DNA of 64,000 nucleotides from JAWLHU01 sp049325315 (GCA_049325315.1 JBMONB010000052.1:1-64000), one strand, 5' to 3'. Shown: positions 44,306-52,719, counted from the stretch's first letter. The notes: generated from the letters alone by a model not told the origin. Made by a program: numbers and translations.

Positions 44306-45355
44306 ATGGGGCTCGGCAAGGTACTTGCGGGCATCCTGGGGCTCCTGATCGCCCTGGTGGCCGCCCTCGTGGCCGGGTTCGCTGGCATGGTCAACATGCT
44401 GCCCCTCGATGTGGAGGAGCGGAACCTGCTGGTCCCGCCCGATCTGGAGGCGCTCTACCGCCAGGTCGACTACGAGAGCGGGATCGACTGGGCCATCCTG
44501 GCCGCCTGGGACGGGGCGGAGTACGGGTTTCACCTGCCCGTCCCGTCTGTGGCGCACCTCTACGCCGAGAAGGTGGCCGAAGTGATTGAGCAACTGGAAC
44601 AGGAGGCCGAGGAGTACTGCGAGGAGCACCCGGAGGATGAGATCCTCTGCCCGCCCGGGCCGGTCACCCTGGACCCGGAGGAGCAGGTGCAGATCTGGGG
44701 CTGGGCCTACGCCACCTGGCGCTCGCTCCTGAAGCAGCATGTGCTCGCCCACGCGACCGCCATGAACCCGCATCTCCTGGCCTTCTGGCGTGATCCTGAG
44801 CCCGTCTACCGGCTCTTCCTGAGCACAGCGCAGGCAGCGGTAGCCGCCGAACTCTTCGAGGGCTACCTGATCCTCGACGAGGTGACTGTCGCCGAAGACG
44901 ACCTGCTGATAGAGCCCATCAGTCCACCCGTGGCCTGGGAGCCCGTTGACGGCTTCACCTGGCCGGCCCTCGGGCCGATCACCAGCCGCTACGGGATGCG
45001 CTACAGCCCCATCGACGGGCAGCTTCGGCTCCATGCGGGCATCGACCTGGGCCTGGATTCGGGAACCGAGATCCGGGCCACCAAGGGCGGCCAGGTGGTC
45101 GAGGCGGGCAACAGCCCGGTCTACGGCCGCTACGTGATCCTCCAGCACGACGGGCACTACCGCAGCCTTTATGCCCACAATTCAGCCCTAGCCGTTGCGG
45201 TCGGGTAGACCGTCAGCCAGGGCGAGGTAATCGCCTGGGCGGGGAGCACGGGGCACTCCACCGGACCCCACCTGCACTTTGAGATCCACTACCAGGGGAT
45301 GCCGGTCGATCCGCTCCTCTTCCTCACAGAAAGGGTGATGGAGTTTGGCGCCTGA
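44306..45355 (+). pseudogene. M23 peptidase (VirB1-like cell-wall hydrolase) interrupted by one amber codon
   Basis: An N-terminal membrane anchor (LAGILGLLIALVAALVAGFAGMV), a helical region (VDYESGIDWAILAAWDGAEY) like the lysozyme-like part of ICE hydrolases, and a C-terminal M23 domain (SRYGMRYSPIDGQLRLHAGIDLG). A TAG at 45206-45208 stops it at 300 residues; the frame beyond continues with SQGEVIAWAGSTGHSTGPHLHFEI, containing the catalytic HLHF. A CAG-to-TAG change (GQT to G-stop-T) would explain it. Without read-through the peptidase is inactive. Confidence 0.8.
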
Positions 45356-45588
45356 GCCCAGAGGAGGTGATCACTGTGTCGATGTGCGCAACGATCGAGC
45401 CGATCGACATTGTCTAGTCGCTCCCGATCACGGGACAGACCAAATGGAAAGGGTGATCATGTGTGAACGGTCCCAAGATCGGTGACGGCCCTCAATCTCC
45501 CAGGCCGGCTGACCCCCGGATTGTGAGTCCAGGGCAGGCAAATGCCCCACGGAAAGGGTGATGGAGTCTGGAGCCTGAGCCCAGAGAC
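45328..45588. repeat. Imperfect direct repeat of about 35 bp
   Basis: GAAAGGGTGATGGAGT-TGG-GCCTGAGCCCAGAG occurs at about 45330-45365 and 45552-45587 with two or three differences. The first copy overlaps the hydrolase stop and offers TTG as start; the second has CTG there and begins the next gene. The roughly 220 bases between hold no gene but include a degenerate copy of the GGCCGGCTG-CCCCCGGATTGTG block also seen near 46715. Confidence 0.6.
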
Positions 45589-45987
45589 CAGGCCGCCCTG
45601 GACCACCGGGTCCGGGAGTGGCGGAGCTACGCCGAGTGGGAGCAGGGCGCCCTTCTGGTCGACCTCGCCTCCACCCTGCGGATGCGCATGCACCAGCTTG
45701 AGCTGGACCAGAGCCTGACCGAGCGGTACCGGGCATTCGCCCACGCAGCCTACCAGGCTGGTCAGGCCCTTCTCGATAAAGCCCGCGTCCCCTTCGATCC
45801 AGATCCCCCGTTCCGCTGGTCCAAGATCCCCATGGAGGAGGTGAATCACAGGGTTGAGGAGATTCGAGAATGGGCCGAAGTTCACGGGCTTCTCCGACCG
45901 GGCCAGGCCGACCACGACAAAGCCCTCCACGACCTCAAGCTAGCTGGCCACGACCTGTTGGAGGAGACCAGGCGCAGGTCCCGTTAG
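45568..45987 (+). CDS. Hypothetical helical protein (up to 139 aa)
   Basis: Charged, helical protein (DHRVREWRSYAEWEQGALLVDLAS, MHQLELDQSLTERYRAFAHAAYQAGQALLDKA). The frame opens at CTG 45568 after GGAAAGGG; the matching base in the upstream repeat is TTG. The first ATG is 45682. Good coding pattern upstream of that ATG favours the longer form. Unknown function; part of the E3 transfer region. Confidence 0.5.
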   Translation: MEPEPRDQAALDHRVREWRSYAEWEQGALLVDLASTLRMRMHQLELDQSLTERYRAFAHAAYQAGQALLDKARVPFDPDPPFRWSKIPMEEVNHRVEEIREWAEVHGLLRPGQADHDKALHDLKLAGHDLLEETRRRSR

Positions 45988-46009
45988 TGGGATGGAAACC
46001 GGCCAGGTT

Positions 46010-46106
46010 GTCAGCGGGCCACCCGGCGGCGCCAGAGAGGCTGTCAAGGCTAAAGAAAGATACAAGAGATCGACCTTGACAGCCGTGCGTCGGCGGGTAC
46101 CCTCCA
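46010..46106 (+). promoter_or_regulatory. TTGACA-centred inverted repeat promoter (copy 2)
   Basis: GGCTGTCAAGG, 24 bases (CTAAAGAAAGATA...), CCTTGACAGCC, then GCGGGTACCCT about 16 bases on. The left arm read backwards also gives TTGACA followed by GGGTG, so two -35 elements face outward. Drives the gene at 46164. Confidence 0.6.
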
Positions 46107-46163
46107 TCGGGCCTGGCCGGTTCCCCGCCCCGGCTCCGAATCTTCACCGAAAGGAGAGAAGTT

Positions 46164-46538
46164 TTGAACCGAATGGCTGAAGTGCACTTGGACCTGTCCC
46201 GCCCCTTCTGGCAGATGACCGGTGGCGAGCAGGCGGAGTTCCTGGAGCGGCTTGCCCAGAGGCTGGAGCGCACAGGCGACGACACCGCCGCCCTCACCGC
46301 CCGGATTTGGAGCGGGATCATTCTGGACCGCCACCAACTGCCTCCGCTGGCCCCGGGGACCCGGGCCGAACTGAGCGGGGAGCAGGCCGAGAAACGCCTC
46401 TACGAGGCAGCCAGGTGGTGCCAGAACCCCGAGAACTACCTCTACGTCTCGGGGCGCGTGCTGCACGCCATCTGCCTGGGCCTGCATACCAAGCTGACCC
46501 TGGAGCGGGCCCATGGACGTGAGGTGCTCAGCCGGTAG
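46164..46538 (+). CDS. Hypothetical protein (124 aa)
   Basis: TTG 46164 after AAAGGAGAGAAG. Helical: LSRPFWQMTGGEQAEFLERLAQRLERTGDD, YLYVSGRVLHAICLGLHTKLTLE. No known domain. It shares its promoter type with the SpoVG gene and the TPR gene, so the three are likely co-regulated. Confidence 0.6.
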   Translation: MNRMAEVHLDLSRPFWQMTGGEQAEFLERLAQRLERTGDDTAALTARIWSGIILDRHQLPPLAPGTRAELSGEQAEKRLYEAARWCQNPENYLYVSGRVLHAICLGLHTKLTLERAHGREVLSR

Positions 46539-46609
46539 CCCTCGACGGCTCCGGTAGACAAAGAACAAGAAGAGAGACGAAGCGAAGACGGGGACCGGCC
46601 GGGTCCAAG

Positions 46610-46706
46610 AGAGTTTACCCGCTAGCGCCCTGGAGGCTGTCAAGGCTAAAGAAAGATAGACAAGATCGCCCTTGACAGCCGGGCGCCAACGGGTATCATT
46701 CACAGC
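46610..46706 (+). promoter_or_regulatory. TTGACA-centred inverted repeat promoter (copy 3)
   Basis: GGCTGTCAAGG, 24 bases, CCTTGACAGCC, then GGGTATCAT (-10 TATCAT, 16-17 base spacing). The outer symmetry continues: on the other strand TTGACAGCC is followed by GCGGGTAAA. Nearly identical to copy 2, 590 bases away. Drives spoVG. Confidence 0.65.
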
Positions 46707-46768
46707 CAACCCCGGCCGGCTGCCCCCCGGATTGTGTGGCGAGAGCCGGTAAAGAAAGGGGAAGAGCG

Positions 46769-47077
46769 ATGGGCACGCAAGAAAAGATGATTCCGGTTAC
46801 CAACGTGCAGCTCCACGACCTGGGCAAGGATGGCCCCACCCGGGCGATCGGCAGCGTGACCATCGGCGGGGCCTTCGTGGTCCACGGGGTGCGGGTGGTG
46901 GAGGGCGAGAAGGGTCCCTTCGTGGCCATGCCCCAGCGCAAGGAGGGCGACCGGTACCGGGATGTAGCCCACCCCGTGACGGCTGAGATGCGGACCATGG
47001 TCTCGCACGCTGTGCTGGAGGAGTACGAGCGGCTGAAGTCCCGGGAGCAGCAGGAGCGGGGCCGGGCTGCGCGATAA
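46769..47077 (+). CDS. spoVG: SpoVG-family RNA/DNA-binding regulator
   Basis: 102 residues. Matches SpoVG: VTNVQLHDLG, RAIGSVTIGGAFVVHGVRVVEGEKGPFVAMPQRKEGDRYRDVAHPV (given here in pieces of the family pattern VHxIRVI-x-GLFVAMP-FRDIxHP). The C-terminal AVLEEYERL helix is present. ATG after AAAGAAAGGGGAAG. SpoVG normally tunes sporulation and virulence genes through nucleic-acid binding; here it is an E3-borne copy and probably a regulator of the element or host. Confidence 0.88.
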   Translation: MGTQEKMIPVTNVQLHDLGKDGPTRAIGSVTIGGAFVVHGVRVVEGEKGPFVAMPQRKEGDRYRDVAHPVTAEMRTMVSHAVLEEYERLKSREQQERGRAAR

Positions 47078-47147
47078 GGGATTAGGTCAGAGTTTCCGGG
47101 GTGCTTCGTATACTGGGGTAGATGCGCTGAAAGGAGGATCAGCCGTC

Positions 47148-47336
47148 ATCACTCCACGTTGGTTGTCGGAGCCTCCCGAGAAATGGCCCGAGGATGCGCG
47201 CGAGTTTTACCGCCTTTGTCACCTAATCCTGATGAGGCGCAAACATGACCAAACGTCTGCACCGCTGCCTCCATCACCCACCAAATCCAGGCGGCGGGGA
47301 GCCTTCACGCCTCCAACTCACGGCATCGAGGAGTAG
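47148..47336 (+). CDS. Small hypothetical protein (about 57-62 aa), unusual start
   Basis: AAAGGAGG at 47130-47137 is followed in frame only by GTC/ATC codons; the first standard start is TTG 47163. Product ...TPRWLSEPPEKWPEDAREFYRLCHLILMRRKHDQ ends in a basic Pro-rich tail. Codon use is good, so it is probably real with an ATC or TTG start. Confidence 0.4.
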   Translation: MTPRWLSEPPEKWPEDAREFYRLCHLILMRRKHDQTSAPLPPSPTKSRRRGAFTPPTHGIEE

Positions 47337-47374
47337 CTCAACGCACGTGAACTGGCCTCTCATGATCAACCAGA

Positions 47375-47415
47375 ATCAACGTCTCTCAAACTGGGAGACG
47401 TTGATTTTTTTGTGC
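47375..47415 (+). terminator. Strong intrinsic terminator
   Basis: CAACGTCTC and GAGACGTTG around TCAAACTGG-type loop followed by ATTTTTTTG. Confidence 0.9.
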
Positions 47416-47436
47416 CTTTCTGAAGGGGCGTAGACA

Positions 47437-47640
47437 TTGCAGGAGTGCGCGTTCTGCATTGCTCAAAAGAGTTCTTCTGACTATGCTTCAACGGTGTTCT
47501 TGAGACTCGGCTATAAGCATGGTGTCATGATCGAACAGATAGAAGGTTTGGATGAATTAACCTCGAAATCAGAAAGTGCAGGTGTAGATATTGCGCGTGC
47601 AGTTGGGACTGTCAGTAGCCCCATGAAGGGCTTTATCTAG
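47437..47640 (+). CDS. Possible small protein (67 aa) upstream of the zinc-hook ATPase
   Basis: TTG start after GAAGGGG. QECAFCIAQKSSSD... holds a CxxC pair at the start; otherwise no motif. It ends 16 bases before the ATPase gene and has the same lower G+C, so the two may have arrived together. Confidence 0.4.
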   Translation: MQECAFCIAQKSSSDYASTVFLRLGYKHGVMIEQIEGLDELTSKSESAGVDIARAVGTVSSPMKGFI

Positions 47641-47656
47641 TTGGGGGGAAGTACTA

Positions 47657-50143
47657 GTGATCAAGAGGATCGACATTCAGAGCTTCGGTAGCTTCAAGGA
47701 CTTTTCTTGGCGCTCTTCCATTCGCGAAGGGGGCAATGTCCTTGAGTTCAAGCGCCTGAACATCCTGTATGGTCGAAACTACTCGGGTAAGACAACCCTC
47801 TCGAGAATAATGAGAAGTCTTCAAGAGCACAAGCTTCCTGGCGCCTATAAGGGTTCCCGCTTCGTGGTATCTTCGGAAACAGAGACTATCGACCAAACCA
47901 TGGTTGCCTCTCATAGCCTGAACATCCGCGTCTACAACAAGGATTTCGTCGACGAACATCTCAGCTTCTTGAGGGACAGTACTGGCAATATTACGCCATT
48001 CGCCATTGTTGGCAGCGAGAACAAGTCTATTCAGGAGCAGATCGATAAGATCAATGGGACCCTCGGCAACCGCGAAGAAGGAACGGGTCTTCGACGTCGG
48101 CAGGCTGAGAAGCAGGCAGCCTTCGAATCAAAGCAATCTGAAGTAAGTAGGGCGGAAAGGGACCTAAGGGAGAAGCTTTCAGGTAAAGCCGGGAGCATGA
48201 AGCACAAGACTATCTACGAAGATCCGAACTATAATAGGCCAAAACTTGAGGCGGATATTCAGATAGTCCGCCGCGAGTCAACACAGATTCCAAGTGAGGA
48301 ACAACAGAGGGACAATCTTGCGTTATTAGCCGAAGTGGCGCTGCCTGACATTAAAAGGACATTGCAGTTTTCCTCTGCCGCTCAGAATCTGTACAGAGAG
48401 GCTCAGGAACTACTCGGGAGTCGCATCACGCCGACACGGCCGATAAGAGACCTCCTTGATGACGCTCTTCTTCAGGCGTGGGTCAAGGCGGGCATCCAGC
48501 ATCATAGGGACAAGCGAAGCGCGTGTGGATTCTGTGGACAGCCCCTCCCTCCCGATCTCTGGGACAAGCTTGACGCTCATTTCAGCACTGAATCACAACG
48601 ACTGACTGATAGATTGCAGGAGCAGGTAAGGGCTATCGAACTGGAGATCGAAAAGGCTCGTGGTATCTACGCACTTAGGGACGAAGAATTTTACTCCACG
48701 AACCATCGCCTTCTTCACCAGATCAGGGATGCTCTTGACGGGGAGATCACCAAATACGTGTCGGAGTTGGAAGAGATCAAGAAGGCGTTACGCGCTCGAC
48801 AAGACGACATCTTCAACCCACGATCTCTCCCGGTCTTTTCCGATAATAGTATCGAAATCATCGGTCACATAAACAGCATCAACGCACTGATCGCTAAGAA
48901 CAACCAGAAGACCGTGTCCCTTTCATCGGACCAAAGTAGAGCCAGGCGCCAGTTGCGTCTCAGTGAGGTCGCGCAGTTTATCCAAGACGCGGGTTTGGTA
49001 GATGACGAGAAACGAGTTGCGAACCTTCAAGCCGAAGCTAAGCGGGCGAAAGAGGAAGCAGAATCCATTTCCGAGGAGATTGCAGACCTTGAGAATGAGG
49101 TGCGACGTCTCCTCACCCAAGTCAAGGACGAGAGGAAAGGCGCAGAGAAGGTAAACGAGTACCTTAATCACTTCTTTGGACACCAGGGACTTCGGTTGGT
49201 GGCTGTTGAGGACCCGGACAGTTCCTTAAAGTTCCAGATCCTTCGGGGGAGCGATCCGGCGTACAACCTCAGCGAAGGGGAATGCAGTCTCGTTGCGGTA
49301 TGCTATTTTATGGCCAAGCTTGAAGATGCGGAGACGCAAGGCAAAGAGTTGATAGTCTACATTGACGACCCAATATCGAGCCTTGACAGCAATCACATTT
49401 TCTTCGTCTACAGCCTCGTTGAGGCCGTTCTAGCGAAGCCAAACAAGAAACCGACCGGTGAAAATGAGTATCGGTACCGGCAGATGTTTATCTCAACCCA
49501 CAACCTTGATTTCCTTAAGTACCTAAAACGGCTTTCAGCTCCAAAGGACAATCATGGAGGCACGGCTTACTTTCTGCTAGAGCGAAGAGAGGCGCACAGT
49601 TACCTTAGTCTGATGCCCACATACCTCAAGCACTACACAACCGAATTCAACTATCTCTTCGACCAGATCTACAAGTGCCGTGACCCCGAGTATGCAAAGG
49701 AAAACTACCAGTGTTTCTATAGTTTTGGAAACAACCTCAGGAAGTTCCTGGAGGCGTATCTGTTTTACCGATACCCCTACCACGACGATCACAATGACAA
49801 ATCCGAGAGGATGATGAAGTTCTTTGGTAGCGACCGAGCTTCCGCCGCGCTTACAAGCAGGCTTGTCAATGAGCTCTCGCATCTCGAGGAGATCTTTGAC
49901 CGGAGCATGCGACCGCTAGAGATCCCGGAGATTTCTTCGCTGGCAAACTTCGTTTTGGACACGATCTACGAGAAGGACCCGGAACAGTACAACTCGCTTC
50001 TGAAAAGTATTGGTGAGCCACCGAGAGCCCCGGTCAGCGACAGTGAGCCAAGGACCAGTAGAAGGGGTGAGGTAGAGGAGCAGGTTATCTCAACCCCGTC
50101 TGTTGCCGCAGGGCAGATCACCCCCGAATCAACATCAACATGA
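47657..50143 (+). CDS. AAA_13-type zinc-hook ATPase (RloC/PrrC-like, probable phage defence)
   Basis: 828 residues. N-terminal half of an ABC ATPase: Walker A LYGRNYSGKTTLSRIM (about 35-50); Q-loop region; a long coiled coil interrupted by a CxxC hook, SACGFCGQPLPPDLWDKLD (about residue 290-300); signature YNLSEGECSLVAVCYF; Walker B LIVYIDDPISSLDSNH; H-loop FISTHNLDFLKYL. This is the architecture of AAA_13 proteins such as RloC and PrrC. The anticodon-nuclease residues were not identified, so a nuclease activity is not claimed. Much lower G+C and different codon use from the T4SS genes mark it as recent cargo. Confidence 0.8.
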   Translation: MIKRIDIQSFGSFKDFSWRSSIREGGNVLEFKRLNILYGRNYSGKTTLSRIMRSLQEHKLPGAYKGSRFVVSSETETIDQTMVASHSLNIRVYNKDFVDEHLSFLRDSTGNITPFAIVGSENKSIQEQIDKINGTLGNREEGTGLRRRQAEKQAAFESKQSEVSRAERDLREKLSGKAGSMKHKTIYEDPNYNRPKLEADIQIVRRESTQIPSEEQQRDNLALLAEVALPDIKRTLQFSSAAQNLYREAQELLGSRITPTRPIRDLLDDALLQAWVKAGIQHHRDKRSACGFCGQPLPPDLWDKLDAHFSTESQRLTDRLQEQVRAIELEIEKARGIYALRDEEFYSTNHRLLHQIRDALDGEITKYVSELEEIKKALRARQDDIFNPRSLPVFSDNSIEIIGHINSINALIAKNNQKTVSLSSDQSRARRQLRLSEVAQFIQDAGLVDDEKRVANLQAEAKRAKEEAESISEEIADLENEVRRLLTQVKDERKGAEKVNEYLNHFFGHQGLRLVAVEDPDSSLKFQILRGSDPAYNLSEGECSLVAVCYFMAKLEDAETQGKELIVYIDDPISSLDSNHIFFVYSLVEAVLAKPNKKPTGENEYRYRQMFISTHNLDFLKYLKRLSAPKDNHGGTAYFLLERREAHSYLSLMPTYLKHYTTEFNYLFDQIYKCRDPEYAKENYQCFYSFGNNLRKFLEAYLFYRYPYHDDHNDKSERMMKFFGSDRASAALTSRLVNELSHLEEIFDRSMRPLEIPEISSLANFVLDTIYEKDPEQYNSLLKSIGEPPRAPVSDSEPRTSRRGEVEEQVISTPSVAAGQITPESTST

Positions 50144-50205
50144 CCTGGGGGTAACGACTAACTGAATTCTTGTTAGGGCGCGTGTGGCAAGAAGGGGGTC
50201 TCGGT

Positions 50206-51678
50206 TTACACGTCCGGGACAAGGCTAGCTTGGCGATCACGCCCGAGCACGATCTTGGCGCCAAAGGCCGGCATGGCTCGAAGTAACAATGCCTTCCGCT
50301 CGGCCGGAGTTGCAAGGTCCCATACCTGCTTGAAGTCGATTGCCGTGGCTGCCAGTGTCTCTCTACTGGGGGGCGCTGGCATTTCCTTTGCCTGCTGCAA
50401 CTGAGCCTGGATAGCCTTGATCCGCTCCTTGTGCGGCTGTACCCGAGCCAGGTAATCATCAAACTCCAGCTTCCCCGTCTCGTAGGCGTGGTCCCAGCGG
50501 CCGATCGCCATGCGGGCCTCCTGGAGATCGCTCTCCATCCTCTTGATTTCTGCGCCGTCAAACCCCAGCTTCTTAGCCCACTCCGCCTCGCATTCTCGCA
50601 GGAACTCATCCAGCCGGTCAGGCTGCTGCAGACCGGCAATCAACTCGACTACCATCTCCTCGGCCATCGGACCCGGGAAGCTTGTCAAGGGCGGATCGCC
50701 GCAACCACGCCCATTGACGTAGTTGAGGCAGCGGTAGTAGTAATGGCCCTCCTTGGTACGCAGAAGGGTAGAGATGGACCCACCGCATTCCCCGCACCTG
50801 GCTACGCCGGCGAGGGGGTAGGCCCCGGTCGCTTGCCGAGGCGGCATGGCCTTCCGCCGCTCGAACATGGACTGGACCGCTTCAAAGATCTCACGGGGAA
50901 CAATCGCCTCGTGATTGCCCTCTACACGGGTGACCGGGCCGGCGATGCGCCGTCCATGCACGATGTCCCCGCAGTAGACGGGGTTAGTCAGGATCTTACT
51001 CACAGCGTTGGTTCGCCACGGCCCGCCATTGACGGCCCGGACCCGCACCTCATCGTTCAACCAGAGCACCAGCCCCCGGACCCCTGTCCCGGCCAGGTAC
51101 CGATCAAACATCTCCCGCACCAGGTGAGCCCGCTCAGGATCGGGGGCCAGCCGGATCAGCTGGCGGCCGGCCTTTACCCTGCCGCTCTCCGCTTTGTACC
51201 CGAACGGGATTGGCCCCCCGGGCCACTCCCCGGTCGAAGCCTTCTTCTGGCGGCCCATCTTGACCCGTTCGGCGATCGTCTCCCGCTCCCACTGGGCCAG
51301 CACGGCCACCAGGGTGATCATCAGCCTGCCGTGAGGGGTGGTCGTGTTGAACTCCTCTGTGGCGGATTTGAACAGCACGCCTTCCTTCTCGAAGACCTTC
51401 ATCAGCTCGTAGAGGTCCAAGACTGATCGGGTGAGCCTGTCCAGCCTATAGGCAAGGATAACCTCCCCGGGCTGTGCATCGTTCAGCATCTCCTGCAGCG
51501 CCGGCCGGTTCATATCCTTCGCCGAGTATCCGTCATCTTCGTAGACCTTGGCCAGCGTCCACCCCTGGGACCTGGCGAAGGACTCCAACCGCTCCCGCTG
51601 GGCCATCAGAGAGTAGCCCGACTGCGCCTGCTCATCCGTGGAGACCCGTATGTAGGCCCGTGCAATCAAACCCTCCAA
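50206..51678 (-). CDS. R3: large serine recombinase of E3
   Basis: 490 residues. Catalytic Ser in AYIRVSTDEQAQSGYSL; DDGYSAKDMNRP; LAYRLDRLTRS; QWERETIAERVKMG. Recombinase domain (GYKAESGRVKAGR, ILTNPVYCGDIVHGR), zinc ribbon (RCGECGGSIST ... YYRCLNY ... GCGDPP), coiled coil (AEIKRMESDLQEARMAIG). TTG 51678 after AAGAGGTG. The start lies 63 bases from the E3 right core at 51740, reading into the element. Probably integrates E3 into yhbH and, with a directionality factor or during sporulation, removes it. Confidence 0.94.
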   Translation of the reverse strand: MEGLIARAYIRVSTDEQAQSGYSLMAQRERLESFARSQGWTLAKVYEDDGYSAKDMNRPALQEMLNDAQPGEVILAYRLDRLTRSVLDLYELMKVFEKEGVLFKSATEEFNTTTPHGRLMITLVAVLAQWERETIAERVKMGRQKKASTGEWPGGPIPFGYKAESGRVKAGRQLIRLAPDPERAHLVREMFDRYLAGTGVRGLVLWLNDEVRVRAVNGGPWRTNAVSKILTNPVYCGDIVHGRRIAGPVTRVEGNHEAIVPREIFEAVQSMFERRKAMPPRQATGAYPLAGVARCGECGGSISTLLRTKEGHYYYRCLNYVNGRGCGDPPLTSFPGPMAEEMVVELIAGLQQPDRLDEFLRECEAEWAKKLGFDGAEIKRMESDLQEARMAIGRWDHAYETGKLEFDDYLARVQPHKERIKAIQAQLQQAKEMPAPPSRETLAATAIDFKQVWDLATPAERKALLLRAMPAFGAKIVLGRDRQASLVPDV

Positions 51679-51739
51679 CGTTCAACACCTCTTGAACACC
51701 TTGTGCCTCCAGAATAGCTTACCGAAGGCAGGAATTCAA

Positions 51740-51742
51740 GTT
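51740..51742. other. E3 right core (attR)
   Basis: GTT preceded by ATTCAA (element half) and followed by TTTGGTTCACCAC (yhbH half). Confidence 0.6.
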
Positions 51743-52148
51743 TTTGGTTCACCACAGTGAGGCTCAGGAGACAGACGAGGAGGCCTTCTTCAAGATGGGC
51801 GAGAGCGGCGGCACGCGAGTCTCGTCGGCCTACCAGTTGGGGCTGGAGATCATCCACGAGCGGTATGACCCGGAGCGCTGGAATATTTACCCTTTCCACT
51901 TCTCGGATGGCGACAATTGGAGCGACAATGACAACAAGCGCTGCGTGGAACTGGTCAACCAGCTGCTGAGCGTCTCCAATCTCTTCGGCTACGGCGAGAT
52001 CCGGGATGCCGGCTACACCAGCTCGCTGATGAGCGCCTTCACGGAGATCAAGGATCCCCGGTTCGTGATCGTCTCGATCACGGAGAAGCGTGACGTGTAC
52101 CCGGCCCTGCAGAAGTGGTTCAGCCGAGGGGGTGTGGCGCTTGGATGA
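51740..52148 (+). pseudogene. yhbH: yhbH 3' fragment
   Basis: Encodes FLVHHSEAQETDEEAFFKMG, GGTRVSSAYQLGLEII, RWNIYPFHFSDGDNWSDND and FGYGEIRDAGYTSSLMSAF, the C-terminal part of the von Willebrand-like domain of YhbH (DUF444), a sporulation protein. The open frame has no start or ribosome binding site here; it continues the fragment ending at 9849 in frame. The stop (TGA 52146-52148) overlaps the spoVR start region. Confidence 0.9.
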
Positions 52149-52448
52149 CCGCGACCTGCCGATTCTCGAGGAGTCGATCGGCAAGATCTGGGATAAGGCG
52201 CGGGAGCTGGGTTTGGACCCGTTTCCGACTCACTTTGAGATCGTGCCGGCAGCGATTCTCTACGAGTTCGGGGCCTACCTGCTGCCCGGCCGGTTCAGCC
52301 ACTGGACCCACGGCAAGGCCTACTACACCATGAAGTCCTCGTACGACTACGGTCTGAGCAAGATCTACGAGCTGGTAATCAACGCCAACCCGAGCTATGC
52401 CTTCCTGCTCGACACCAACTCACTGCTCCACAACAAGTTCGTGGTGGC
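52141..52448 (+). pseudogene. spoVR: spoVR fragment 1 of 3 (N-terminus)
   Basis: TTG 52141 after GAGGGGGTG, overlapping the yhbH stop. Encodes LDDRDLPILEESIGKIWDKA ... DPFPTHFEIVPAAILYEFGAY ... TNSLLHNKFVVAH, the SpoVR N-terminus. After GTG GC at 52444-52448 the frame reads HAL and stops inside E4. Continues in fragment 2. SpoVR is needed for normal spore cortex in B. subtilis. Confidence 0.92.
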
Positions 52449-52457
52449 GCACGCACT

Positions 52458-52640
52458 TTAATCAAACTCGTTCGAGTGGGTGCTGCGGAGCCGCTTCTGC
52501 AGGGCTCTCAAGGCAAACTCCAGGAGGAGGCGCTCCCCTTCGGCCACGGCGGCGGGGTCGTGGACTCGCTTGATCGTCACCTGCCAGTCCCTGGCCTGAT
52601 TCTTTCTTTCGGCGGGCAAACGAGGTCCCCCTTTCGCCAT
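52458..52640 (-). CDS. Small basic protein of E4 (60 aa)
   Basis: ATG 52640 after GAGGCAAG. MAKGGPRLPAERKNQARDW..., with a helical C-terminal half (AVAEGERLLLEFALRALQKRL). It lies directly downstream of the two iterons at 52691-52713 and could bind them, as the ParR-like protein is proposed to do in E3. No family match recognised. Confidence 0.55.
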   Translation of the reverse strand: MAKGGPRLPAERKNQARDWQVTIKRVHDPAAVAEGERLLLEFALRALQKRLRSTHSNEFD

Positions 52641-52690
52641 CTTGCCTCATCTGTATGCCGGAGCGCTTGTCGCTGAAGCCTGGGCGGGCC

Positions 52691-52713
52691 GTGGTCATAC
52701 AATGTCATACCAC
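52691..52713 (-). repeat. Two 10-bp iterons shared with E3
   Basis: On the minus strand GGTATGACAT and TGTATGACCA in tandem, followed by CGG. The same units occur in the three-copy array at 34789-34820 of E3. Confidence 0.6.
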
Positions 52714-52719
52714 CGACAG

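Larger units (their letters stand above)
9849..51742. mobile_element. E3: integrative conjugative element of about 42 kb inserted in yhbH
   Basis: The shared core GTT at 9849-9851 and 51740-51742 bounds the insertion. Joining the flanks gives GTG TTT TTG GTT CAC CAC, coding VFLVHH, which continues YhbH in frame across the junction. Inside are a serine recombinase (R3) next to the right end, a relaxase, coupling protein, VirB4, VirB6, pilin-like and peptidoglycan-hydrolase genes, partition-like genes and large cargo including a heme-copper reductase operon. The recombinase-only element R2 is nested at the left end, so the element itself is about 40.3 kb. Conjugative ability is inferred from gene content; one transfer gene carries a stop codon. 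Confidence 0.8.

Noticed and set aside
43505..45178. Minus-strand frame of 557 codons opposite VirB4 and the hydrolase
   Set aside because: Antisense shadow; VirB4 Walker motifs fix the plus strand as coding.
46770..47077. Treating the spoVG-like gene as the host chromosomal copy
   Set aside because: It lies well inside E3 between transfer and defence genes and uses the same repeated promoter as other E3 genes.
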